From Rhizobium sp. RU36D (GTDB taxonomy: Bacteria; Pseudomonadota; Alphaproteobacteria; Rhizobiales; Rhizobiaceae), in contig NZ_FWXU01000010.1 in assembly GCF_900176345.1 (NCBI RefSeq), positions 118,707-182,706 on the forward strand: a stretch of DNA of 64,000 bases, written 5' to 3'. Of the stretch, positions 1 through 8,166 are shown piece by piece. A program made the translations under genes and the position numbers. The notes beneath the pieces were generated by a model, which did not search any database, was not told the origin of the DNA, and saw only the letters and a program-made list of their open reading frames with translations. The stretch's first letter is position 1. The number at the start of each line of letters is the position of its first letter.

Positions 1-20
1 TTTGATTTTTGGGCGGATCT

Positions 21-518
21 CTATTGGGCGGCTGCGACGACTGCGGCCAGCGCCTCGACCTCCCGGTCCGAATAGACCCGGATTCCAGCGGCTCGCATCA
101 GGGCCGCGGTCACTCCAGCGCCGGGATGGCGTCTTGAGGAAAAGCTGCCGTCATAGATGAAGCCGGAACCGCAGGACGGGCTGCCATCAATCAGCAGGGC
201 GAAGCCGCAGTCATGGCCCCGGGCGAAGGCAACAGCCCGCTCGGCGCCGGCGATGAATTCGGCGGTGACATCGCCGCCCGTGATCTCCAGCACGCGCGCA
301 CGGCCGGCCAGCACATCCTCGCCCGTCAGGCCCAGTTCCACCTCTGCCGGCGGACGCGGCGTCGGCAAGCCGCCGGCTTGCTCGGGACAGAAGGCAATCA
401 ATCGATCCTCCGCCATCCATTTGTCGATCGCGGGATGGTGCAACGGCTTGCCCTTGCCGTCATAGCGGACGGGGCGGCCAAGCAGACAGGCACTGATGAG
501 GATTTTGGCGGGCATCAA
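21..518 (-). CDS. DUF523 family protein
   Basis: A 165-residue cytoplasmic protein of the DUF523 family, whose biochemical role is not established. Family hallmarks are visible: an N-terminal ISACLLG segment followed by RYDGKGK, a central FCPEQAGGLPTPRPPAE block, and a C-terminal DGSPSCG motif with conserved cysteines. The length is normal for a single-domain DUF523 protein. The start ATGATG overlaps the TGA stop of the upstream toxin gene, so translation is probably coupled to parE. It is the last gene of a parD-parE-DUF523 cluster and its stop lies close to the window edge. The family call is firm; I assign no function. Confidence 0.88.
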   Translation of the reverse strand: MMPAKILISACLLGRPVRYDGKGKPLHHPAIDKWMAEDRLIAFCPEQAGGLPTPRPPAEVELGLTGEDVLAGRARVLEITGGDVTAEFIAGAERAVAFARGHDCGFALLIDGSPSCGSGFIYDGSFSSRRHPGAGVTAALMRAAGIRVYSDREVEALAAVVAAAQ

Positions 519-817
519 TCGAACCTGAGATGGCGGAGCATGTCACTTTTTTCGTGCAGGATGCGGATGATTTCGACGCCTTTGCCAGCGGCCGGCTTAT
601 AGAAAATCAAGTGATGTCCGACCCGGTAACGCCTGTAGCCGGCCGTGACACCATGCCCACGTTGCGCCATTGACGGATTGTCGGCGAGCAGTTCAAACGC
701 GTCAAACAAATCGTCAATGTATCTGTCGGCTTGAGCTGAGGACCAATTCTCAAAGGTGTATCGCCAGATCTGTTCAATATCGGCTTCCGCCAGCGGACTG
801 AGCCGATAGAATTTCAT
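515..817 (-). CDS. parE: RelE/ParE family toxin
   Basis: A 100-residue toxin of the RelE/ParE superfamily. Visible family features are the N-terminal LSPLAEADIEQIWRYT helix pair, the GHGVTAGYRRYRVGHHLIFY strand region, and the terminal VEIIRILHEKSD strand, which is the typical ParE ending. ParE members poison DNA gyrase by family knowledge, but the target here is inferred. The ATG overlaps the antitoxin stop by four bases (ATGA), and the stop overlaps the following DUF523 start. The antitoxin-first order is typical of parDE. Confidence 0.9.
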   Translation of the reverse strand: MKFYRLSPLAEADIEQIWRYTFENWSSAQADRYIDDLFDAFELLADNPSMAQRGHGVTAGYRRYRVGHHLIFYKPAAGKGVEIIRILHEKSDMLRHLRFD

Positions 818-1059
818 CGCCCATATCGCTCGCGCATGAGGGCCTTGAACTCTTCTCGATCGATGTGGCGAGGCTCGCCGCTCTCTTCCCCTTCCAGCAG
901 CGCCTGGCGAAGGGGCTCATATTTCGCCCGCTCTTCTTCCAAAAGGCGAAGGCTTGCCTCAACGACCTCTTGGGCCGAGGCGAAGCGACCGCTTTCGATC
1001 TCGGCATCGATAATGCTGTTGAAAGGCTCACCCAGGGTAATCTGGAGCGGCTTGTTCAT
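814..1059 (-). CDS. parD: ParD family antitoxin
   Basis: An 81-residue antitoxin. The N-terminal ITLGEPFNSIIDAEIESGRFASAQEVVEASL segment matches the ribbon-helix-helix of ParD antitoxins, here about residues 7-37. The charged C-terminal tail (EEERAKYEPLRQALLEGEESGEP) is the usual toxin-neutralising part. It overlaps parE by four bases. ParD-ParE complexes normally autorepress, so the 105 bases between this gene and glyS probably carry the promoter. Those bases hold a direct repeat CACGAT-CGG-CACGAT at about 1079-1093, which may be an operator. Confidence 0.9.
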   Translation of the reverse strand: MNKPLQITLGEPFNSIIDAEIESGRFASAQEVVEASLRLLEEERAKYEPLRQALLEGEESGEPRHIDREEFKALMRERYGR

Positions 1060-1164
1060 GGGCGATGGCTCCGGTCAATCACGATCGGCACGATATCACA
1101 AGGCCCGGGAACCGCCAAATGCATGGCGGCACCCCGCACTGGCTGGGGTGCCGTATTGCCAAGC

Positions 1165-3318
1165 TTACCCCGTAATCTTGGAGAAGTCCGCAACCGTTGC
1201 CGTCGCCTCGCGAATGGCCTTGAGCAGAGCCAGGCGGTTGGCGCGGATGGCAGCGTCCTCATCATTGACCAGAACGTCCTCGAAGAACTTGTCCACCGGA
1301 CCGCGCAGCTTCGACAGCGCCTGCATGGCCGAGCGGAAGTCTTCGCCGGCAACGGCATCGGCCGCAGCCTTCGTCGCCTCGGTGACGGCGGCATAGAGCG
1401 CCTTTTCCGCATCCAGCGTCAGCAGTTCCGGCGAAACGCCATCGGCGACGACGGTACCCTTCTTCTCCTCGGCGGCGAGCAATTGGGTGGCGCGCTTCGT
1501 GCCGGCGAGCAGGTTCTTGCCATCCTCGTCCGTGATGAAGGCGGTCAGCGCTTCGGCGCGGCGGGCGACCATCAGCAGGTCATCGGCCTCGGGCGTCAGC
1601 ACGGCATCAATGATGTCGTGACGGGCGCCCTGATCGCGCAGATAGACCTTCAGGCGGTCGTGGAAGAAGGAGAGGAGGTCGGGATCCCTGGCCACCGATG
1701 ACAGTCCAATCCGAATGCCCTTCTCCAGAATCATCCGCACCACACCCAGCGCCGCACGCCTTAGCGCATAGGGATCCTTCGAACCGGTCGGCTTCTCGTC
1801 GATGGCCCAGAAGCCGACGAGCGTGTCGAGCTTGTCGGCGAGCGCCACCGTCAGGCCGACCTTGTCCTGCGGCAGGCGGTCGGAGGGGCCGTTCGGCTTC
1901 CAGTGGTCCTCGATAGCGGCGGCGACGGACGCGTCTTCGCCCTGCAGAAGCGCGTAGCGGCGGCCCATCAGGCCCTGCAGTTCGGGGAACTCACCGACGG
2001 CTTCGGTACGCAGGTCGGCCTTGGCCAGGACCACGGCACGGTCGACCAGAGCGGCATCGGCGCCGATGACAGGCGCCAGTTCTTTCGCCAGCGCGCGGAT
2101 GCGGGCGACGCGTTCGCCCTGGCTGCCGAGCTTGGCGTGGAAGGTGACATTGAGCGCATCGAGCTTTGCCATGCGCTGGTCGAGCGGCTTCTTCAGGTCG
2201 AGGCCGAATTTCTGGGCGGAGGCCTCCAGCGTTTCCAGATCCGGCAGGTTGCCCTGGTCGCGGGTCCAGAAATGCTTGGCATCTGACAGGCGGGCGCGCA
2301 CCACCTTACCATTGCCATGCATGATCTCCTTGCCGCCATCCTTGGCCTCGATGTTCGAGATCAGGATGAAATGGTTGGAGAGACCGTCAGTGGCACCGGC
2401 TGGCCGGGTGACGAAGCATTTCTGGTTGGTCTTGATGGTCAGCCTGATGATCTCGGCCGGGATTGCCAGATACTCTTCCTCGAAGGTGCCTAGCAGCACG
2501 TTGGGATACTCGACGAGGCCGGAGACCTCTTCCAGCAGGCCCTCGTCTTCGACAAGTTCCAGCCCGTTGGCGAATGCAAGATTGGCGGCATCCTGGGCGA
2601 TGATCTGCTTGCGGCGTTCGGCATCGAGGATGACGCGCGCCTTTTCAAGGCTCATCACGTAATCATCGAAGCGACGCACGGTGATGGCTTCGGGCGCATG
2701 GAAGCGATGGCCGTAGGTGACATTGCCGGCCGTGATGCCGTCGATCTCGAAGGGGATGACCACCGTCTCGTCATGTTCCGACCCGAAGGTGCAGACGATG
2801 GATTGCAGCGGGCGTACCCAGCGCAGGCTCTCCGAGCCCCGGCCCTCGATCCCGCCATAGCTAGCGCCTTTCGGCATGGAGGCCGCTCCCGAGCGCATCG
2901 ATTTCGGCCAGGGGAAGGACCTGATGATGCCCGGCATCACATCCCGGATGATTTCCTCGGCGGCACGACCTGGCTTTTCGATATAGGCGACATAGAAATC
3001 GCCCTTCTTCGGATCGGTCTTGACCGTCGCCTGCTCGATCGAGGTGAGGCCTGCACCGCGCAGGAAGCCGTCGATCGCCTGTTGCGGCGCCGATACGGCC
3101 GGCCCCTTCTTTTCCTCGCGGGTATCGGCCGAGCGCGCGGTGAGCCCCCGGATATCGAGCGTCAGCCGGCGCGGCGTCCAATATTCCCGCGCGCCCTCAT
3201 AGGTGAGGCCAGCCTCGACCAGCGCATCGGTGACCATCTTCTTGAGATCGCCGGCAGCCTTGCGCTGCATGCGTGCGGGAATTTCCTCGGAGCGAAGTTC
3301 AAGCAGAAGATCAGGCAT
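1165..3318 (-). CDS. glyS: Glycine-tRNA ligase beta subunit
   Basis: Beta subunit of the bacterial alpha2beta2 glycyl-tRNA synthetase, which charges tRNA-Gly together with the GlyQ alpha subunit encoded at 11-12 kb. The N-terminal [15 protein letters not shown] segment, the [19 protein letters not shown] region and the DALR-type anticodon-binding C-terminus (about residues 590-700) are typical, and the length of about 717 residues is normal. I start at 3318 (MPDLLLE) because GGAG lies seven bases upstream. An ATG two codons earlier is too close to that site. In many rhizobia glyQ and glyS lie near each other; here about 7.7 kb separates them. A vestige of another glyS start lies just upstream. 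Confidence 0.96.
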   Translation of the reverse strand: MPDLLLELRSEEIPARMQRKAAGDLKKMVTDALVEAGLTYEGAREYWTPRRLTLDIRGLTARSADTREEKKGPAVSAPQQAIDGFLRGAGLTSIEQATVKTDPKKGDFYVAYIEKPGRAAEEIIRDVMPGIIRSFPWPKSMRSGAASMPKGASYGGIEGRGSESLRWVRPLQSIVCTFGSEHDETVVIPFEIDGITAGNVTYGHRFHAPEAITVRRFDDYVMSLEKARVILDAERRKQIIAQDAANLAFANGLELVEDEGLLEEVSGLVEYPNVLLGTFEEEYLAIPAEIIRLTIKTNQKCFVTRPAGATDGLSNHFILISNIEAKDGGKEIMHGNGKVVRARLSDAKHFWTRDQGNLPDLETLEASAQKFGLDLKKPLDQRMAKLDALNVTFHAKLGSQGERVARIRALAKELAPVIGADAALVDRAVVLAKADLRTEAVGEFPELQGLMGRRYALLQGEDASVAAAIEDHWKPNGPSDRLPQDKVGLTVALADKLDTLVGFWAIDEKPTGSKDPYALRRAALGVVRMILEKGIRIGLSSVARDPDLLSFFHDRLKVYLRDQGARHDIIDAVLTPEADDLLMVARRAEALTAFITDEDGKNLLAGTKRATQLLAAEEKKGTVVADGVSPELLTLDAEKALYAAVTEATKAAADAVAGEDFRSAMQALSKLRGPVDKFFEDVLVNDEDAAIRANRLALLKAIREATATVADFSKITG

Positions 3319-3394
3319 TGTCATTCTCCGCAGCCCGCATGCTCACTGCTGTTTTGCACGTCCTCGCGCCTGCGGCGCTGCGGGCGCGCGGCGT

Positions 3395-3439
3395 GGCAGG
3401 AATTTCCTCAGAGCGAAGTTCGAGCAGAAGATCGGGCAT
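3395..3439 (-). pseudogene. Vestige of a second glyS 5' end (15 codons)
   Basis: Read on the minus strand, this stretch encodes [15 protein letters not shown], identical to the first 15 residues of glyS, and then homology is lost. Compared with the intact gene it differs at five positions (codons 2, 6, 10, 14, 15), all third-position and synonymous. There is no Shine-Dalgarno sequence before its ATG. It looks like the remnant of a divergent, formerly functional glyS allele left by recombination, not a decaying recent duplicate. Confidence 0.75.
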
Positions 3440-3547
3440 GGAGAACTGACTTTTCGCTGGTTGCGTTAGGTTCGGGCGGACTTAGCAAGCCCGGGACAAA
3501 AAGTCATCCATGCTGTGAACGAAAAGGTAGTGTCAATCGACGGGAGG

Positions 3548-3844
3548 CTATGTGCGGGGCATCACCGAAATTGCCTCCAGTTCTTTCGCCTTCGCGGCCG
3601 CGCCGATTTTCAGGTCGTAACTGGTCTGGAGATTCATCCAGAACTGGGGCGACATATCGAAAAAACGGGCGAGTCTGAGCGCCGTGTCCGGGGTCATTGC
3701 GGTCTGTTCTGCCACAAGCCGCTCGATACGCGTGCGCGGAACATTCAGCTTTCTGGCGAGCGTACCTGCACTGAGGTCCAGGGGACCAAGAAACTCATCT
3801 CTGAGCACTTCGCCTGGATGAACAGGCGGCAACGCAACAACCAT
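3548..3844 (-). CDS. higA: HigA family antitoxin (XRE type)
   Basis: A 98-residue HigA-type addiction module antitoxin. It begins with the hallmark PPVHPGEVLRDEFLGPL and carries a helix-turn-helix (residues about 26-70) with LARKLNVPRTRIERL and TPDTALRLARFFDMSPQFWMNLQ, the standard HigA core. It neutralises HigB and binds the operator DNA. It follows higB by 21 bases in the toxin-first order that defines higBA. The downstream gap to glyS (3325-3547) holds only the glyS vestige and no other supported gene. Confidence 0.93.
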   Translation of the reverse strand: MVVALPPVHPGEVLRDEFLGPLDLSAGTLARKLNVPRTRIERLVAEQTAMTPDTALRLARFFDMSPQFWMNLQTSYDLKIGAAAKAKELEAISVMPRT

Positions 3845-3865
3845 GTCCTATTCTTCCTTTGCTCT

Positions 3866-4150
3866 TCAGTGGTGGTAATCGACGATTTCGACCCGTTCGG
3901 CACCACCAGCGCTCCAAACGAAACATATTCGCCATTGGTCATTGATCCGGATCGAATGCTGCCCCTCGCGATCACCCTTCAGGGCTTCGAGCCGGTTTCC
4001 CGGCGGTCGCGTCAAGTCAACCAGGGTTATGGCGCTGTCAATCATCGCCAGTTTCACAACCGCCCTCCTGACCAGATCAGCGGGAAAGCCCTTCGGCGTC
4101 TTACCCTGGGCAACGAGTTCGGTTCGGGCATCGACATATGAGCGGATCAT
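3866..4150 (-). CDS. higB: HigB family toxin (RelE-like mRNA interferase)
   Basis: A 94-residue RelE/HigB superfamily toxin, expected by family to cleave mRNA on the ribosome. It shows a LVRRAVVKLAMIDSAITLVDLTRPPGNRLEALKGDREGQHSIRINDQWRICF core, where PPGNRLEALKGDR and the SIRINDQWRICF strand are the strongly conserved HigB signatures. The length is typical. It lies upstream of higA in one transcription unit. A promoter with an embedded inverted repeat precedes it. Confidence 0.92.
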   Translation of the reverse strand: MIRSYVDARTELVAQGKTPKGFPADLVRRAVVKLAMIDSAITLVDLTRPPGNRLEALKGDREGQHSIRINDQWRICFVWSAGGAERVEIVDYHH

Positions 4151-4171
4151 TCCAACCTCATATCGCTAAGG

Positions 4172-4200
4172 AATGTATCATCTCACGATACAGAATTCAA
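4172..4200 (-). promoter_or_regulatory. higBA promoter with operator dyad
   Basis: On the minus strand there is a -35-like TTGAAT (4195-4200), a 17-base spacer and a -10-like TACATT (4172-4177). A perfect inverted repeat TGTATC-N7-GATACA (4174-4192) fills the spacer and overlaps the -10. This is where an autorepressing HigA dimer would block RNA polymerase. Promoter and operator are inferred from sequence only. Confidence 0.6.
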
Positions 4201-4217
4201 TAACGACCCGCTCTCCT

Positions 4218-6146
4218 CTACCAGCCGCCTCCGCCGCCGCCACCGCCGCCACCGCCGGAAAATCCGCCGCCGGAGGAGAAGCCTGATGAGGAACTCTTCG
4301 GCGGCGGTGGAATGGTGGAGGCGATGGTTGAGGCCATGGAGGAGGAGAAGCCGCCGATGCGATCGCCGAATCCGCCGGAACTATCGCCGTGATACCAGGA
4401 CGGCTGGTAGGCTGCTGCGGCGGCACCGGCGGCGGCCGTGGCGAGCCAGGTTTCGAAGGTGCGGGTCCAGGGCTTTTCCACGCCAAGGGCCACGGCATAG
4501 GGCAAGAGCTTTTCGAAATGCTGCGGCGACATGGTGGGCGCCTCGCGCATGTTCATGCGGTCCTTTTCGGCCAGCGTCATATAGATGCGCAGCCCTTCGA
4601 TGCCATCCATCAGCTTGCGGCCGAGCGGGGTCGGCGCGTCCATCAGGAAATAGAACAGCGCGTTGATCAAGACGATGCCGCCCAGGGCCGCGGCGATCGG
4701 CAGGTCTTCCGGCTGCATCTCGGTAAAGACGACGATGAGGATGCCACCCAGCACGGCAATGGCGATGAAGGCCATGAAGGCGAGTGCGACGATCGCCAGA
4801 ATGCGCATGATCAGTGACGACCCGCGCTGCAATCCGCGGCCGACCTTGACCGCGAAGCTGCCGAGAAACACCGAAACGAAGGCCATGACGCCGAAAATCG
4901 GAAAGATATCCTCGCCGTAATTGCCGAAGGCAAACAGCGCGAGCAGAACGACGATGCTGAGCGCCACGCCGCCGACGATATAGCCGGCATTGCCGCGGTA
5001 ATATTTGCCGCGATGCTCCTTCTCGATCGCCTCGCGAAAGGCCTGGCCGACGCGCTGCACCCGGGTGCCGTTAGCCTTGTCGATGGTGAGGCTGTCTCCC
5101 GACCCGCCGATGGCGGCCAGCAGATTGGCTTGGCCCGAGGGCAGTTTCTCCGCCAGCGCCTTGTCGGTTCGCCGCAGCACGATGGACTGCTTGAAGTCAT
5201 CCAGAACGATATAGCCCTTGACCGCGAGATCGAGCGCCGAGGCCGAAAGGGCCGTCCAGCCCTGACCGGAAAAGCCCTTGTTGTCGATATAATTGACCAA
5301 AGCGGGCGAGATACCATCAGGCGGATCCCAGCGCGGCACGATGATGCCGGACGCGGGATCGCGCCCGACATTGCGCCAGGCGGCAAAATAGAACAGGAAG
5401 ACCAGGACCAGCCCGCCCACGCCGATCAGAACGCCGGCATGGTCACGCAGCCACCACCACCGCGTCTGGTCGCTGGAGGGAGCGGCGACCGCGCCCTTGG
5501 GCAGGCCGACCACGATGGTCAGCCCCTCACCCGGGCCTAGGCGCCGCGTGGTTTCGACATACGCGTCGCCCTGGCGCGACGAGATAACAGCGTCCGACCC
5601 CGTGTCACCAAAGGCACCGGTGAAGGCCGCCGTGCGGGTCGCGGAAACGCCTTCGGGCAGCATCACCCTCGCGCTGACCTTGTTGATCGGGAACAGCCAG
5701 CCATTGCCCGTGACGTTCCAGTACAGTTCGTCGTGATCATCGAAATAGCGGATCTGCCGCGAGGTCGCATAGGTCAGGCGGTAGGTGTGCAGGCCGGAGG
5801 ACAACATCACCTCGGCCGAACCGGCATAGATGCGCACGCCGCCGGAAATGCTCTCGGTGTGATATGGCTCCGAGGCGCCATCACGCTCCACCGAAAGCAG
5901 TTCGAAATCGACCTTGACGCGCCGGCCGTCAGCATCCTCGGCATAAAGCGGAAAATCCCGGAAGATGCCGCGCTTGATGTCATTGCCCTCGGCATTGACG
6001 GTGATGGTTTCCGTCACCAGCAGCGAGGCATCCGGCTTGACCTCGATATCGGCGTGATAGGCGCTGATGACCTCCTCGGCCCCGGCACTGCCGGCCACGA
6101 CAAAAGCGAGGAAGACAGCCGTGAAAAGACCGAGGAGAGATTTCAT
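4218..6146 (-). CDS. DUF2207 membrane protein with Gly-rich tail
   Basis: A 642-residue envelope protein. A signal peptide (residues 1-22, [23 protein letters not shown]) precedes a large extracytoplasmic DUF2207 domain, which begins [23 protein letters not shown]. Membrane segments follow near residues 230-250 and a cluster near 400-520. The C-terminus is a low-complexity [17 protein letters not shown] tail, a common ending in DUF2207 proteins. I start at 6146 because only this Met gives a proper signal peptide; it lies five bases after the aroA stop, so the genes are probably co-transcribed. A divergent paralogue lies at 8.2-9.9 kb. Function unknown. Confidence 0.85.
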   Translation of the reverse strand: MKSLLGLFTAVFLAFVVAGSAGAEEVISAYHADIEVKPDASLLVTETITVNAEGNDIKRGIFRDFPLYAEDADGRRVKVDFELLSVERDGASEPYHTESISGGVRIYAGSAEVMLSSGLHTYRLTYATSRQIRYFDDHDELYWNVTGNGWLFPINKVSARVMLPEGVSATRTAAFTGAFGDTGSDAVISSRQGDAYVETTRRLGPGEGLTIVVGLPKGAVAAPSSDQTRWWWLRDHAGVLIGVGGLVLVFLFYFAAWRNVGRDPASGIIVPRWDPPDGISPALVNYIDNKGFSGQGWTALSASALDLAVKGYIVLDDFKQSIVLRRTDKALAEKLPSGQANLLAAIGGSGDSLTIDKANGTRVQRVGQAFREAIEKEHRGKYYRGNAGYIVGGVALSIVVLLALFAFGNYGEDIFPIFGVMAFVSVFLGSFAVKVGRGLQRGSSLIMRILAIVALAFMAFIAIAVLGGILIVVFTEMQPEDLPIAAALGGIVLINALFYFLMDAPTPLGRKLMDGIEGLRIYMTLAEKDRMNMREAPTMSPQHFEKLLPYAVALGVEKPWTRTFETWLATAAAGAAAAAYQPSWYHGDSSGGFGDRIGGFSSSMASTIASTIPPPPKSSSSGFSSGGGFSGGGGGGGGGGGW

Positions 6147-6151
6147 CCTGA

Positions 6152-7405
6152 CTATCCCTGGGTGAAATTGACGCCGAGCGAGCCGAGTGCATCCCAATAG
6201 GCCGGGTAGGTCTTGCCGACGCAATCCGGGTCGAGAATGGTGATGTCCGCGATCTTCAACCCGGCAAGCGCAAAGCTCATGGCGATGCGGTGATCTGCAA
6301 ACGTGTCGATTTCGGCGGACAGGCTCTGGCAGGCAAGAGCGGGGTCGGCATGGACGATCAGATCATCGCCCTGCTCTTCCGCCAGGCCTTCTCGGATATT
6401 GTTCAAGCCGGTCGACAGCGCCCGGATGCGGTCGCACTCCTTCACCCGGAGATTGGCGATGCCGACGAAGCGCACCGGCCTGTTGTTGAAAGCCGCCAGC
6501 ACCGCGATGGTCGGGATCGCATCCTGCATCTGGCTGCCGTCGATCACCTCGGGCATGTCGGGAAAGGCCGCGATGACATCATAGGCCTTGGCATCGGGCT
6601 GGGTGAAGGCCTTGGCCGGCGTGCCGATATCGATCGTGCCGCCCGTCAACACTTCGGCGCCCCAGAGATAGGTGGCGGCCGAAGCATCCGGTTCGATATG
6701 GAAATCGGCAGCGGTGTAGCCGGTCGGCTCGACGCGCCACGTAGCGGGATCGAGCTGCTCGACCCTGGCGCCAAAGGCGCGCATGGCATCCAGCGTCAGG
6801 TCGACATAGCCGCGGGCACCGATCTCCGTTCCGGTTAGGGCGATGTCGAGGCCGGTTTTCGCCAGCGGCGCCGCCATCAGGAGCGCCGAGACATACTGGC
6901 TCGAAAGGCCGGCATCGATCTCGACCCGGCCGCTGCCGAAATGACCCTTGCCATGGATCGTGACCGGCGGGCAACCCGATGGCGCCTCGGCATCGATGCC
7001 GAGCGATTTCAACGCCGCCACCAGCGGGCCGATCGGCCGCTTGCGCATATGCTCGTCGCCATCCACAACGACAGTGCCGTTGATGCTGGCCACGGCCGCG
7101 GTCAGGAAGCGGGTCGCCGTGCCGGCATTGCCGAGGAAAAGCGGCGCCTCCGGCGGCCAGAGCTTGCCGGTGCCGGTGACCACGAAGGTGGTTGCGTCAG
7201 GCTCTTCCACCACCACGCCCATGGCGCGCAAGGCTTCCGCCATGTAGCGGGTGTCATCGCTTTTGAGCGCGCCGGTCAGGCGGCTGGTGCCTTGCGACAG
7301 GGCTGCAAGCAACAGCACGCGGTTGGTGATCGACTTGGAGCCGGGTGGGCTTACCTTGCCGACAAGCGGATGGGCGGGCGGCAGAATGGTCAGTTTCTTG
7401 GTCAT
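6152..7405 (-). CDS. aroA: EPSP synthase, class I-like (3-phosphoshikimate 1-carboxyvinyltransferase)
   Basis: A 417-residue enzyme of the shikimate pathway, transferring enolpyruvyl from PEP to shikimate-3-phosphate. Visible are PGSKSITNR (21-29), the PEP/glyphosate loop [10 protein letters not shown] (91-100), a basic patch RKRP (121-124), [13 protein letters not shown] (168-180), the aspartate in [10 protein letters not shown], and [10 protein letters not shown]. The SSQY and PGSKS forms are class I-like; class II (CP4-type) enzymes carry GDKS and SAQxK instead. In the loop, the usual AMRP is ATRF, so the position equivalent to Pro101 of the E. coli enzyme is Phe. It sits between lemA and a DUF2207 gene, unlike the usual aroA-cmk-rpsA context. 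A dedicated role outside core aromatic synthesis is possible but unproven. Confidence 0.9.
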   Translation of the reverse strand: MTKKLTILPPAHPLVGKVSPPGSKSITNRVLLLAALSQGTSRLTGALKSDDTRYMAEALRAMGVVVEEPDATTFVVTGTGKLWPPEAPLFLGNAGTATRFLTAAVASINGTVVVDGDEHMRKRPIGPLVAALKSLGIDAEAPSGCPPVTIHGKGHFGSGRVEIDAGLSSQYVSALLMAAPLAKTGLDIALTGTEIGARGYVDLTLDAMRAFGARVEQLDPATWRVEPTGYTAADFHIEPDASAATYLWGAEVLTGGTIDIGTPAKAFTQPDAKAYDVIAAFPDMPEVIDGSQMQDAIPTIAVLAAFNNRPVRFVGIANLRVKECDRIRALSTGLNNIREGLAEEQGDDLIVHADPALACQSLSAEIDTFADHRIAMSFALAGLKIADITILDPDCVGKTYPAYWDALGSLGVNFTQG

Positions 7406-7469
7406 GCACTCAAATCTCTGGATATCAGGCGGTGCGCCTCGGGCATGGGCGCCTTGCCAGCACCGGGCC

Positions 7470-8027
7470 TTAGAATTTCACCGTGGGGACGGCGCGGTCG
7501 GCATCATTGGCGATCTCGAAATAGCCGGCCTTTGAGAAGCCGAAGTTGCGGGCCACCAGGTTGGAGGGAAAGCTGTCGACCTTCACATTCAGGTCACGGG
7601 CCGCACCATTATAGTATCGGCGTGACATCTGGATCTCGCCTTCAATGGTTTCCAGCGATTTCTGCAGGTCGAGGAAGCCCTGATTGGCCTTCAGGTCGGG
7701 ATAGGCCTCGGCCAGCGCCATCACGCGACCGAGCGCCTGGCCGAGCAGGCCTTCGGCCTCCGCACGGCCCTGGATATCGCCCGCCGGCACGCCCTGGGCG
7801 CGGTTGCGCAGGTTGATGACGTTTTCCAGCGTCTCCTTCTCGTGGGACGCATAGCCCTTGACGGTCTCGATCAGGTTCGGAACCAGGTCGGCGCGACGCT
7901 TCAACTGCACGTCGATGCCGGACCAGGCCTCCTCGGTCATCTGCCGCGATTTCACGAGACCGTTGTAGACGACAATGGCATAGACCGCGAGGACGGCGAG
8001 AATGGCAAGCGCAATATACATCAGCAC
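7470..8027 (-). CDS. lemA: LemA family protein
   Basis: A 185-residue LemA protein: one N-terminal membrane helix (about residues 2-23) and an alpha-helical domain. Characteristic stretches are YNGLVKSRQMTEEAWSGIDVQLKRRADLVPNLIETVKGYASHE and the C-terminal YYNGAARDLNVKVDSFPSNLVARNFGF. LemA function in bacteria is not defined; its genes often neighbour TPM-domain and DUF2207 genes. Here it precedes aroA and a DUF2207 gene on the same strand, with a 64-base gap before aroA. The start could be the first or third codon (both Met). Confidence 0.94.
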   Translation of the reverse strand: MLMYIALAILAVLAVYAIVVYNGLVKSRQMTEEAWSGIDVQLKRRADLVPNLIETVKGYASHEKETLENVINLRNRAQGVPAGDIQGRAEAEGLLGQALGRVMALAEAYPDLKANQGFLDLQKSLETIEGEIQMSRRYYNGAARDLNVKVDSFPSNLVARNFGFSKAGYFEIANDADRAVPTVKF

Positions 8028-8166
8028 GCTCCGGGCAAGGGATTGGAACAGCGCGACATTATGCGCTCAGCGCGGGAATGTCATCCTGGGGTGAGCACAG
8101 TCCCGGTAATAATCCGAAGGCGACTTCTTTGCCGCGTCACGACCAATATGGGGAGTAGCAAAGGCG

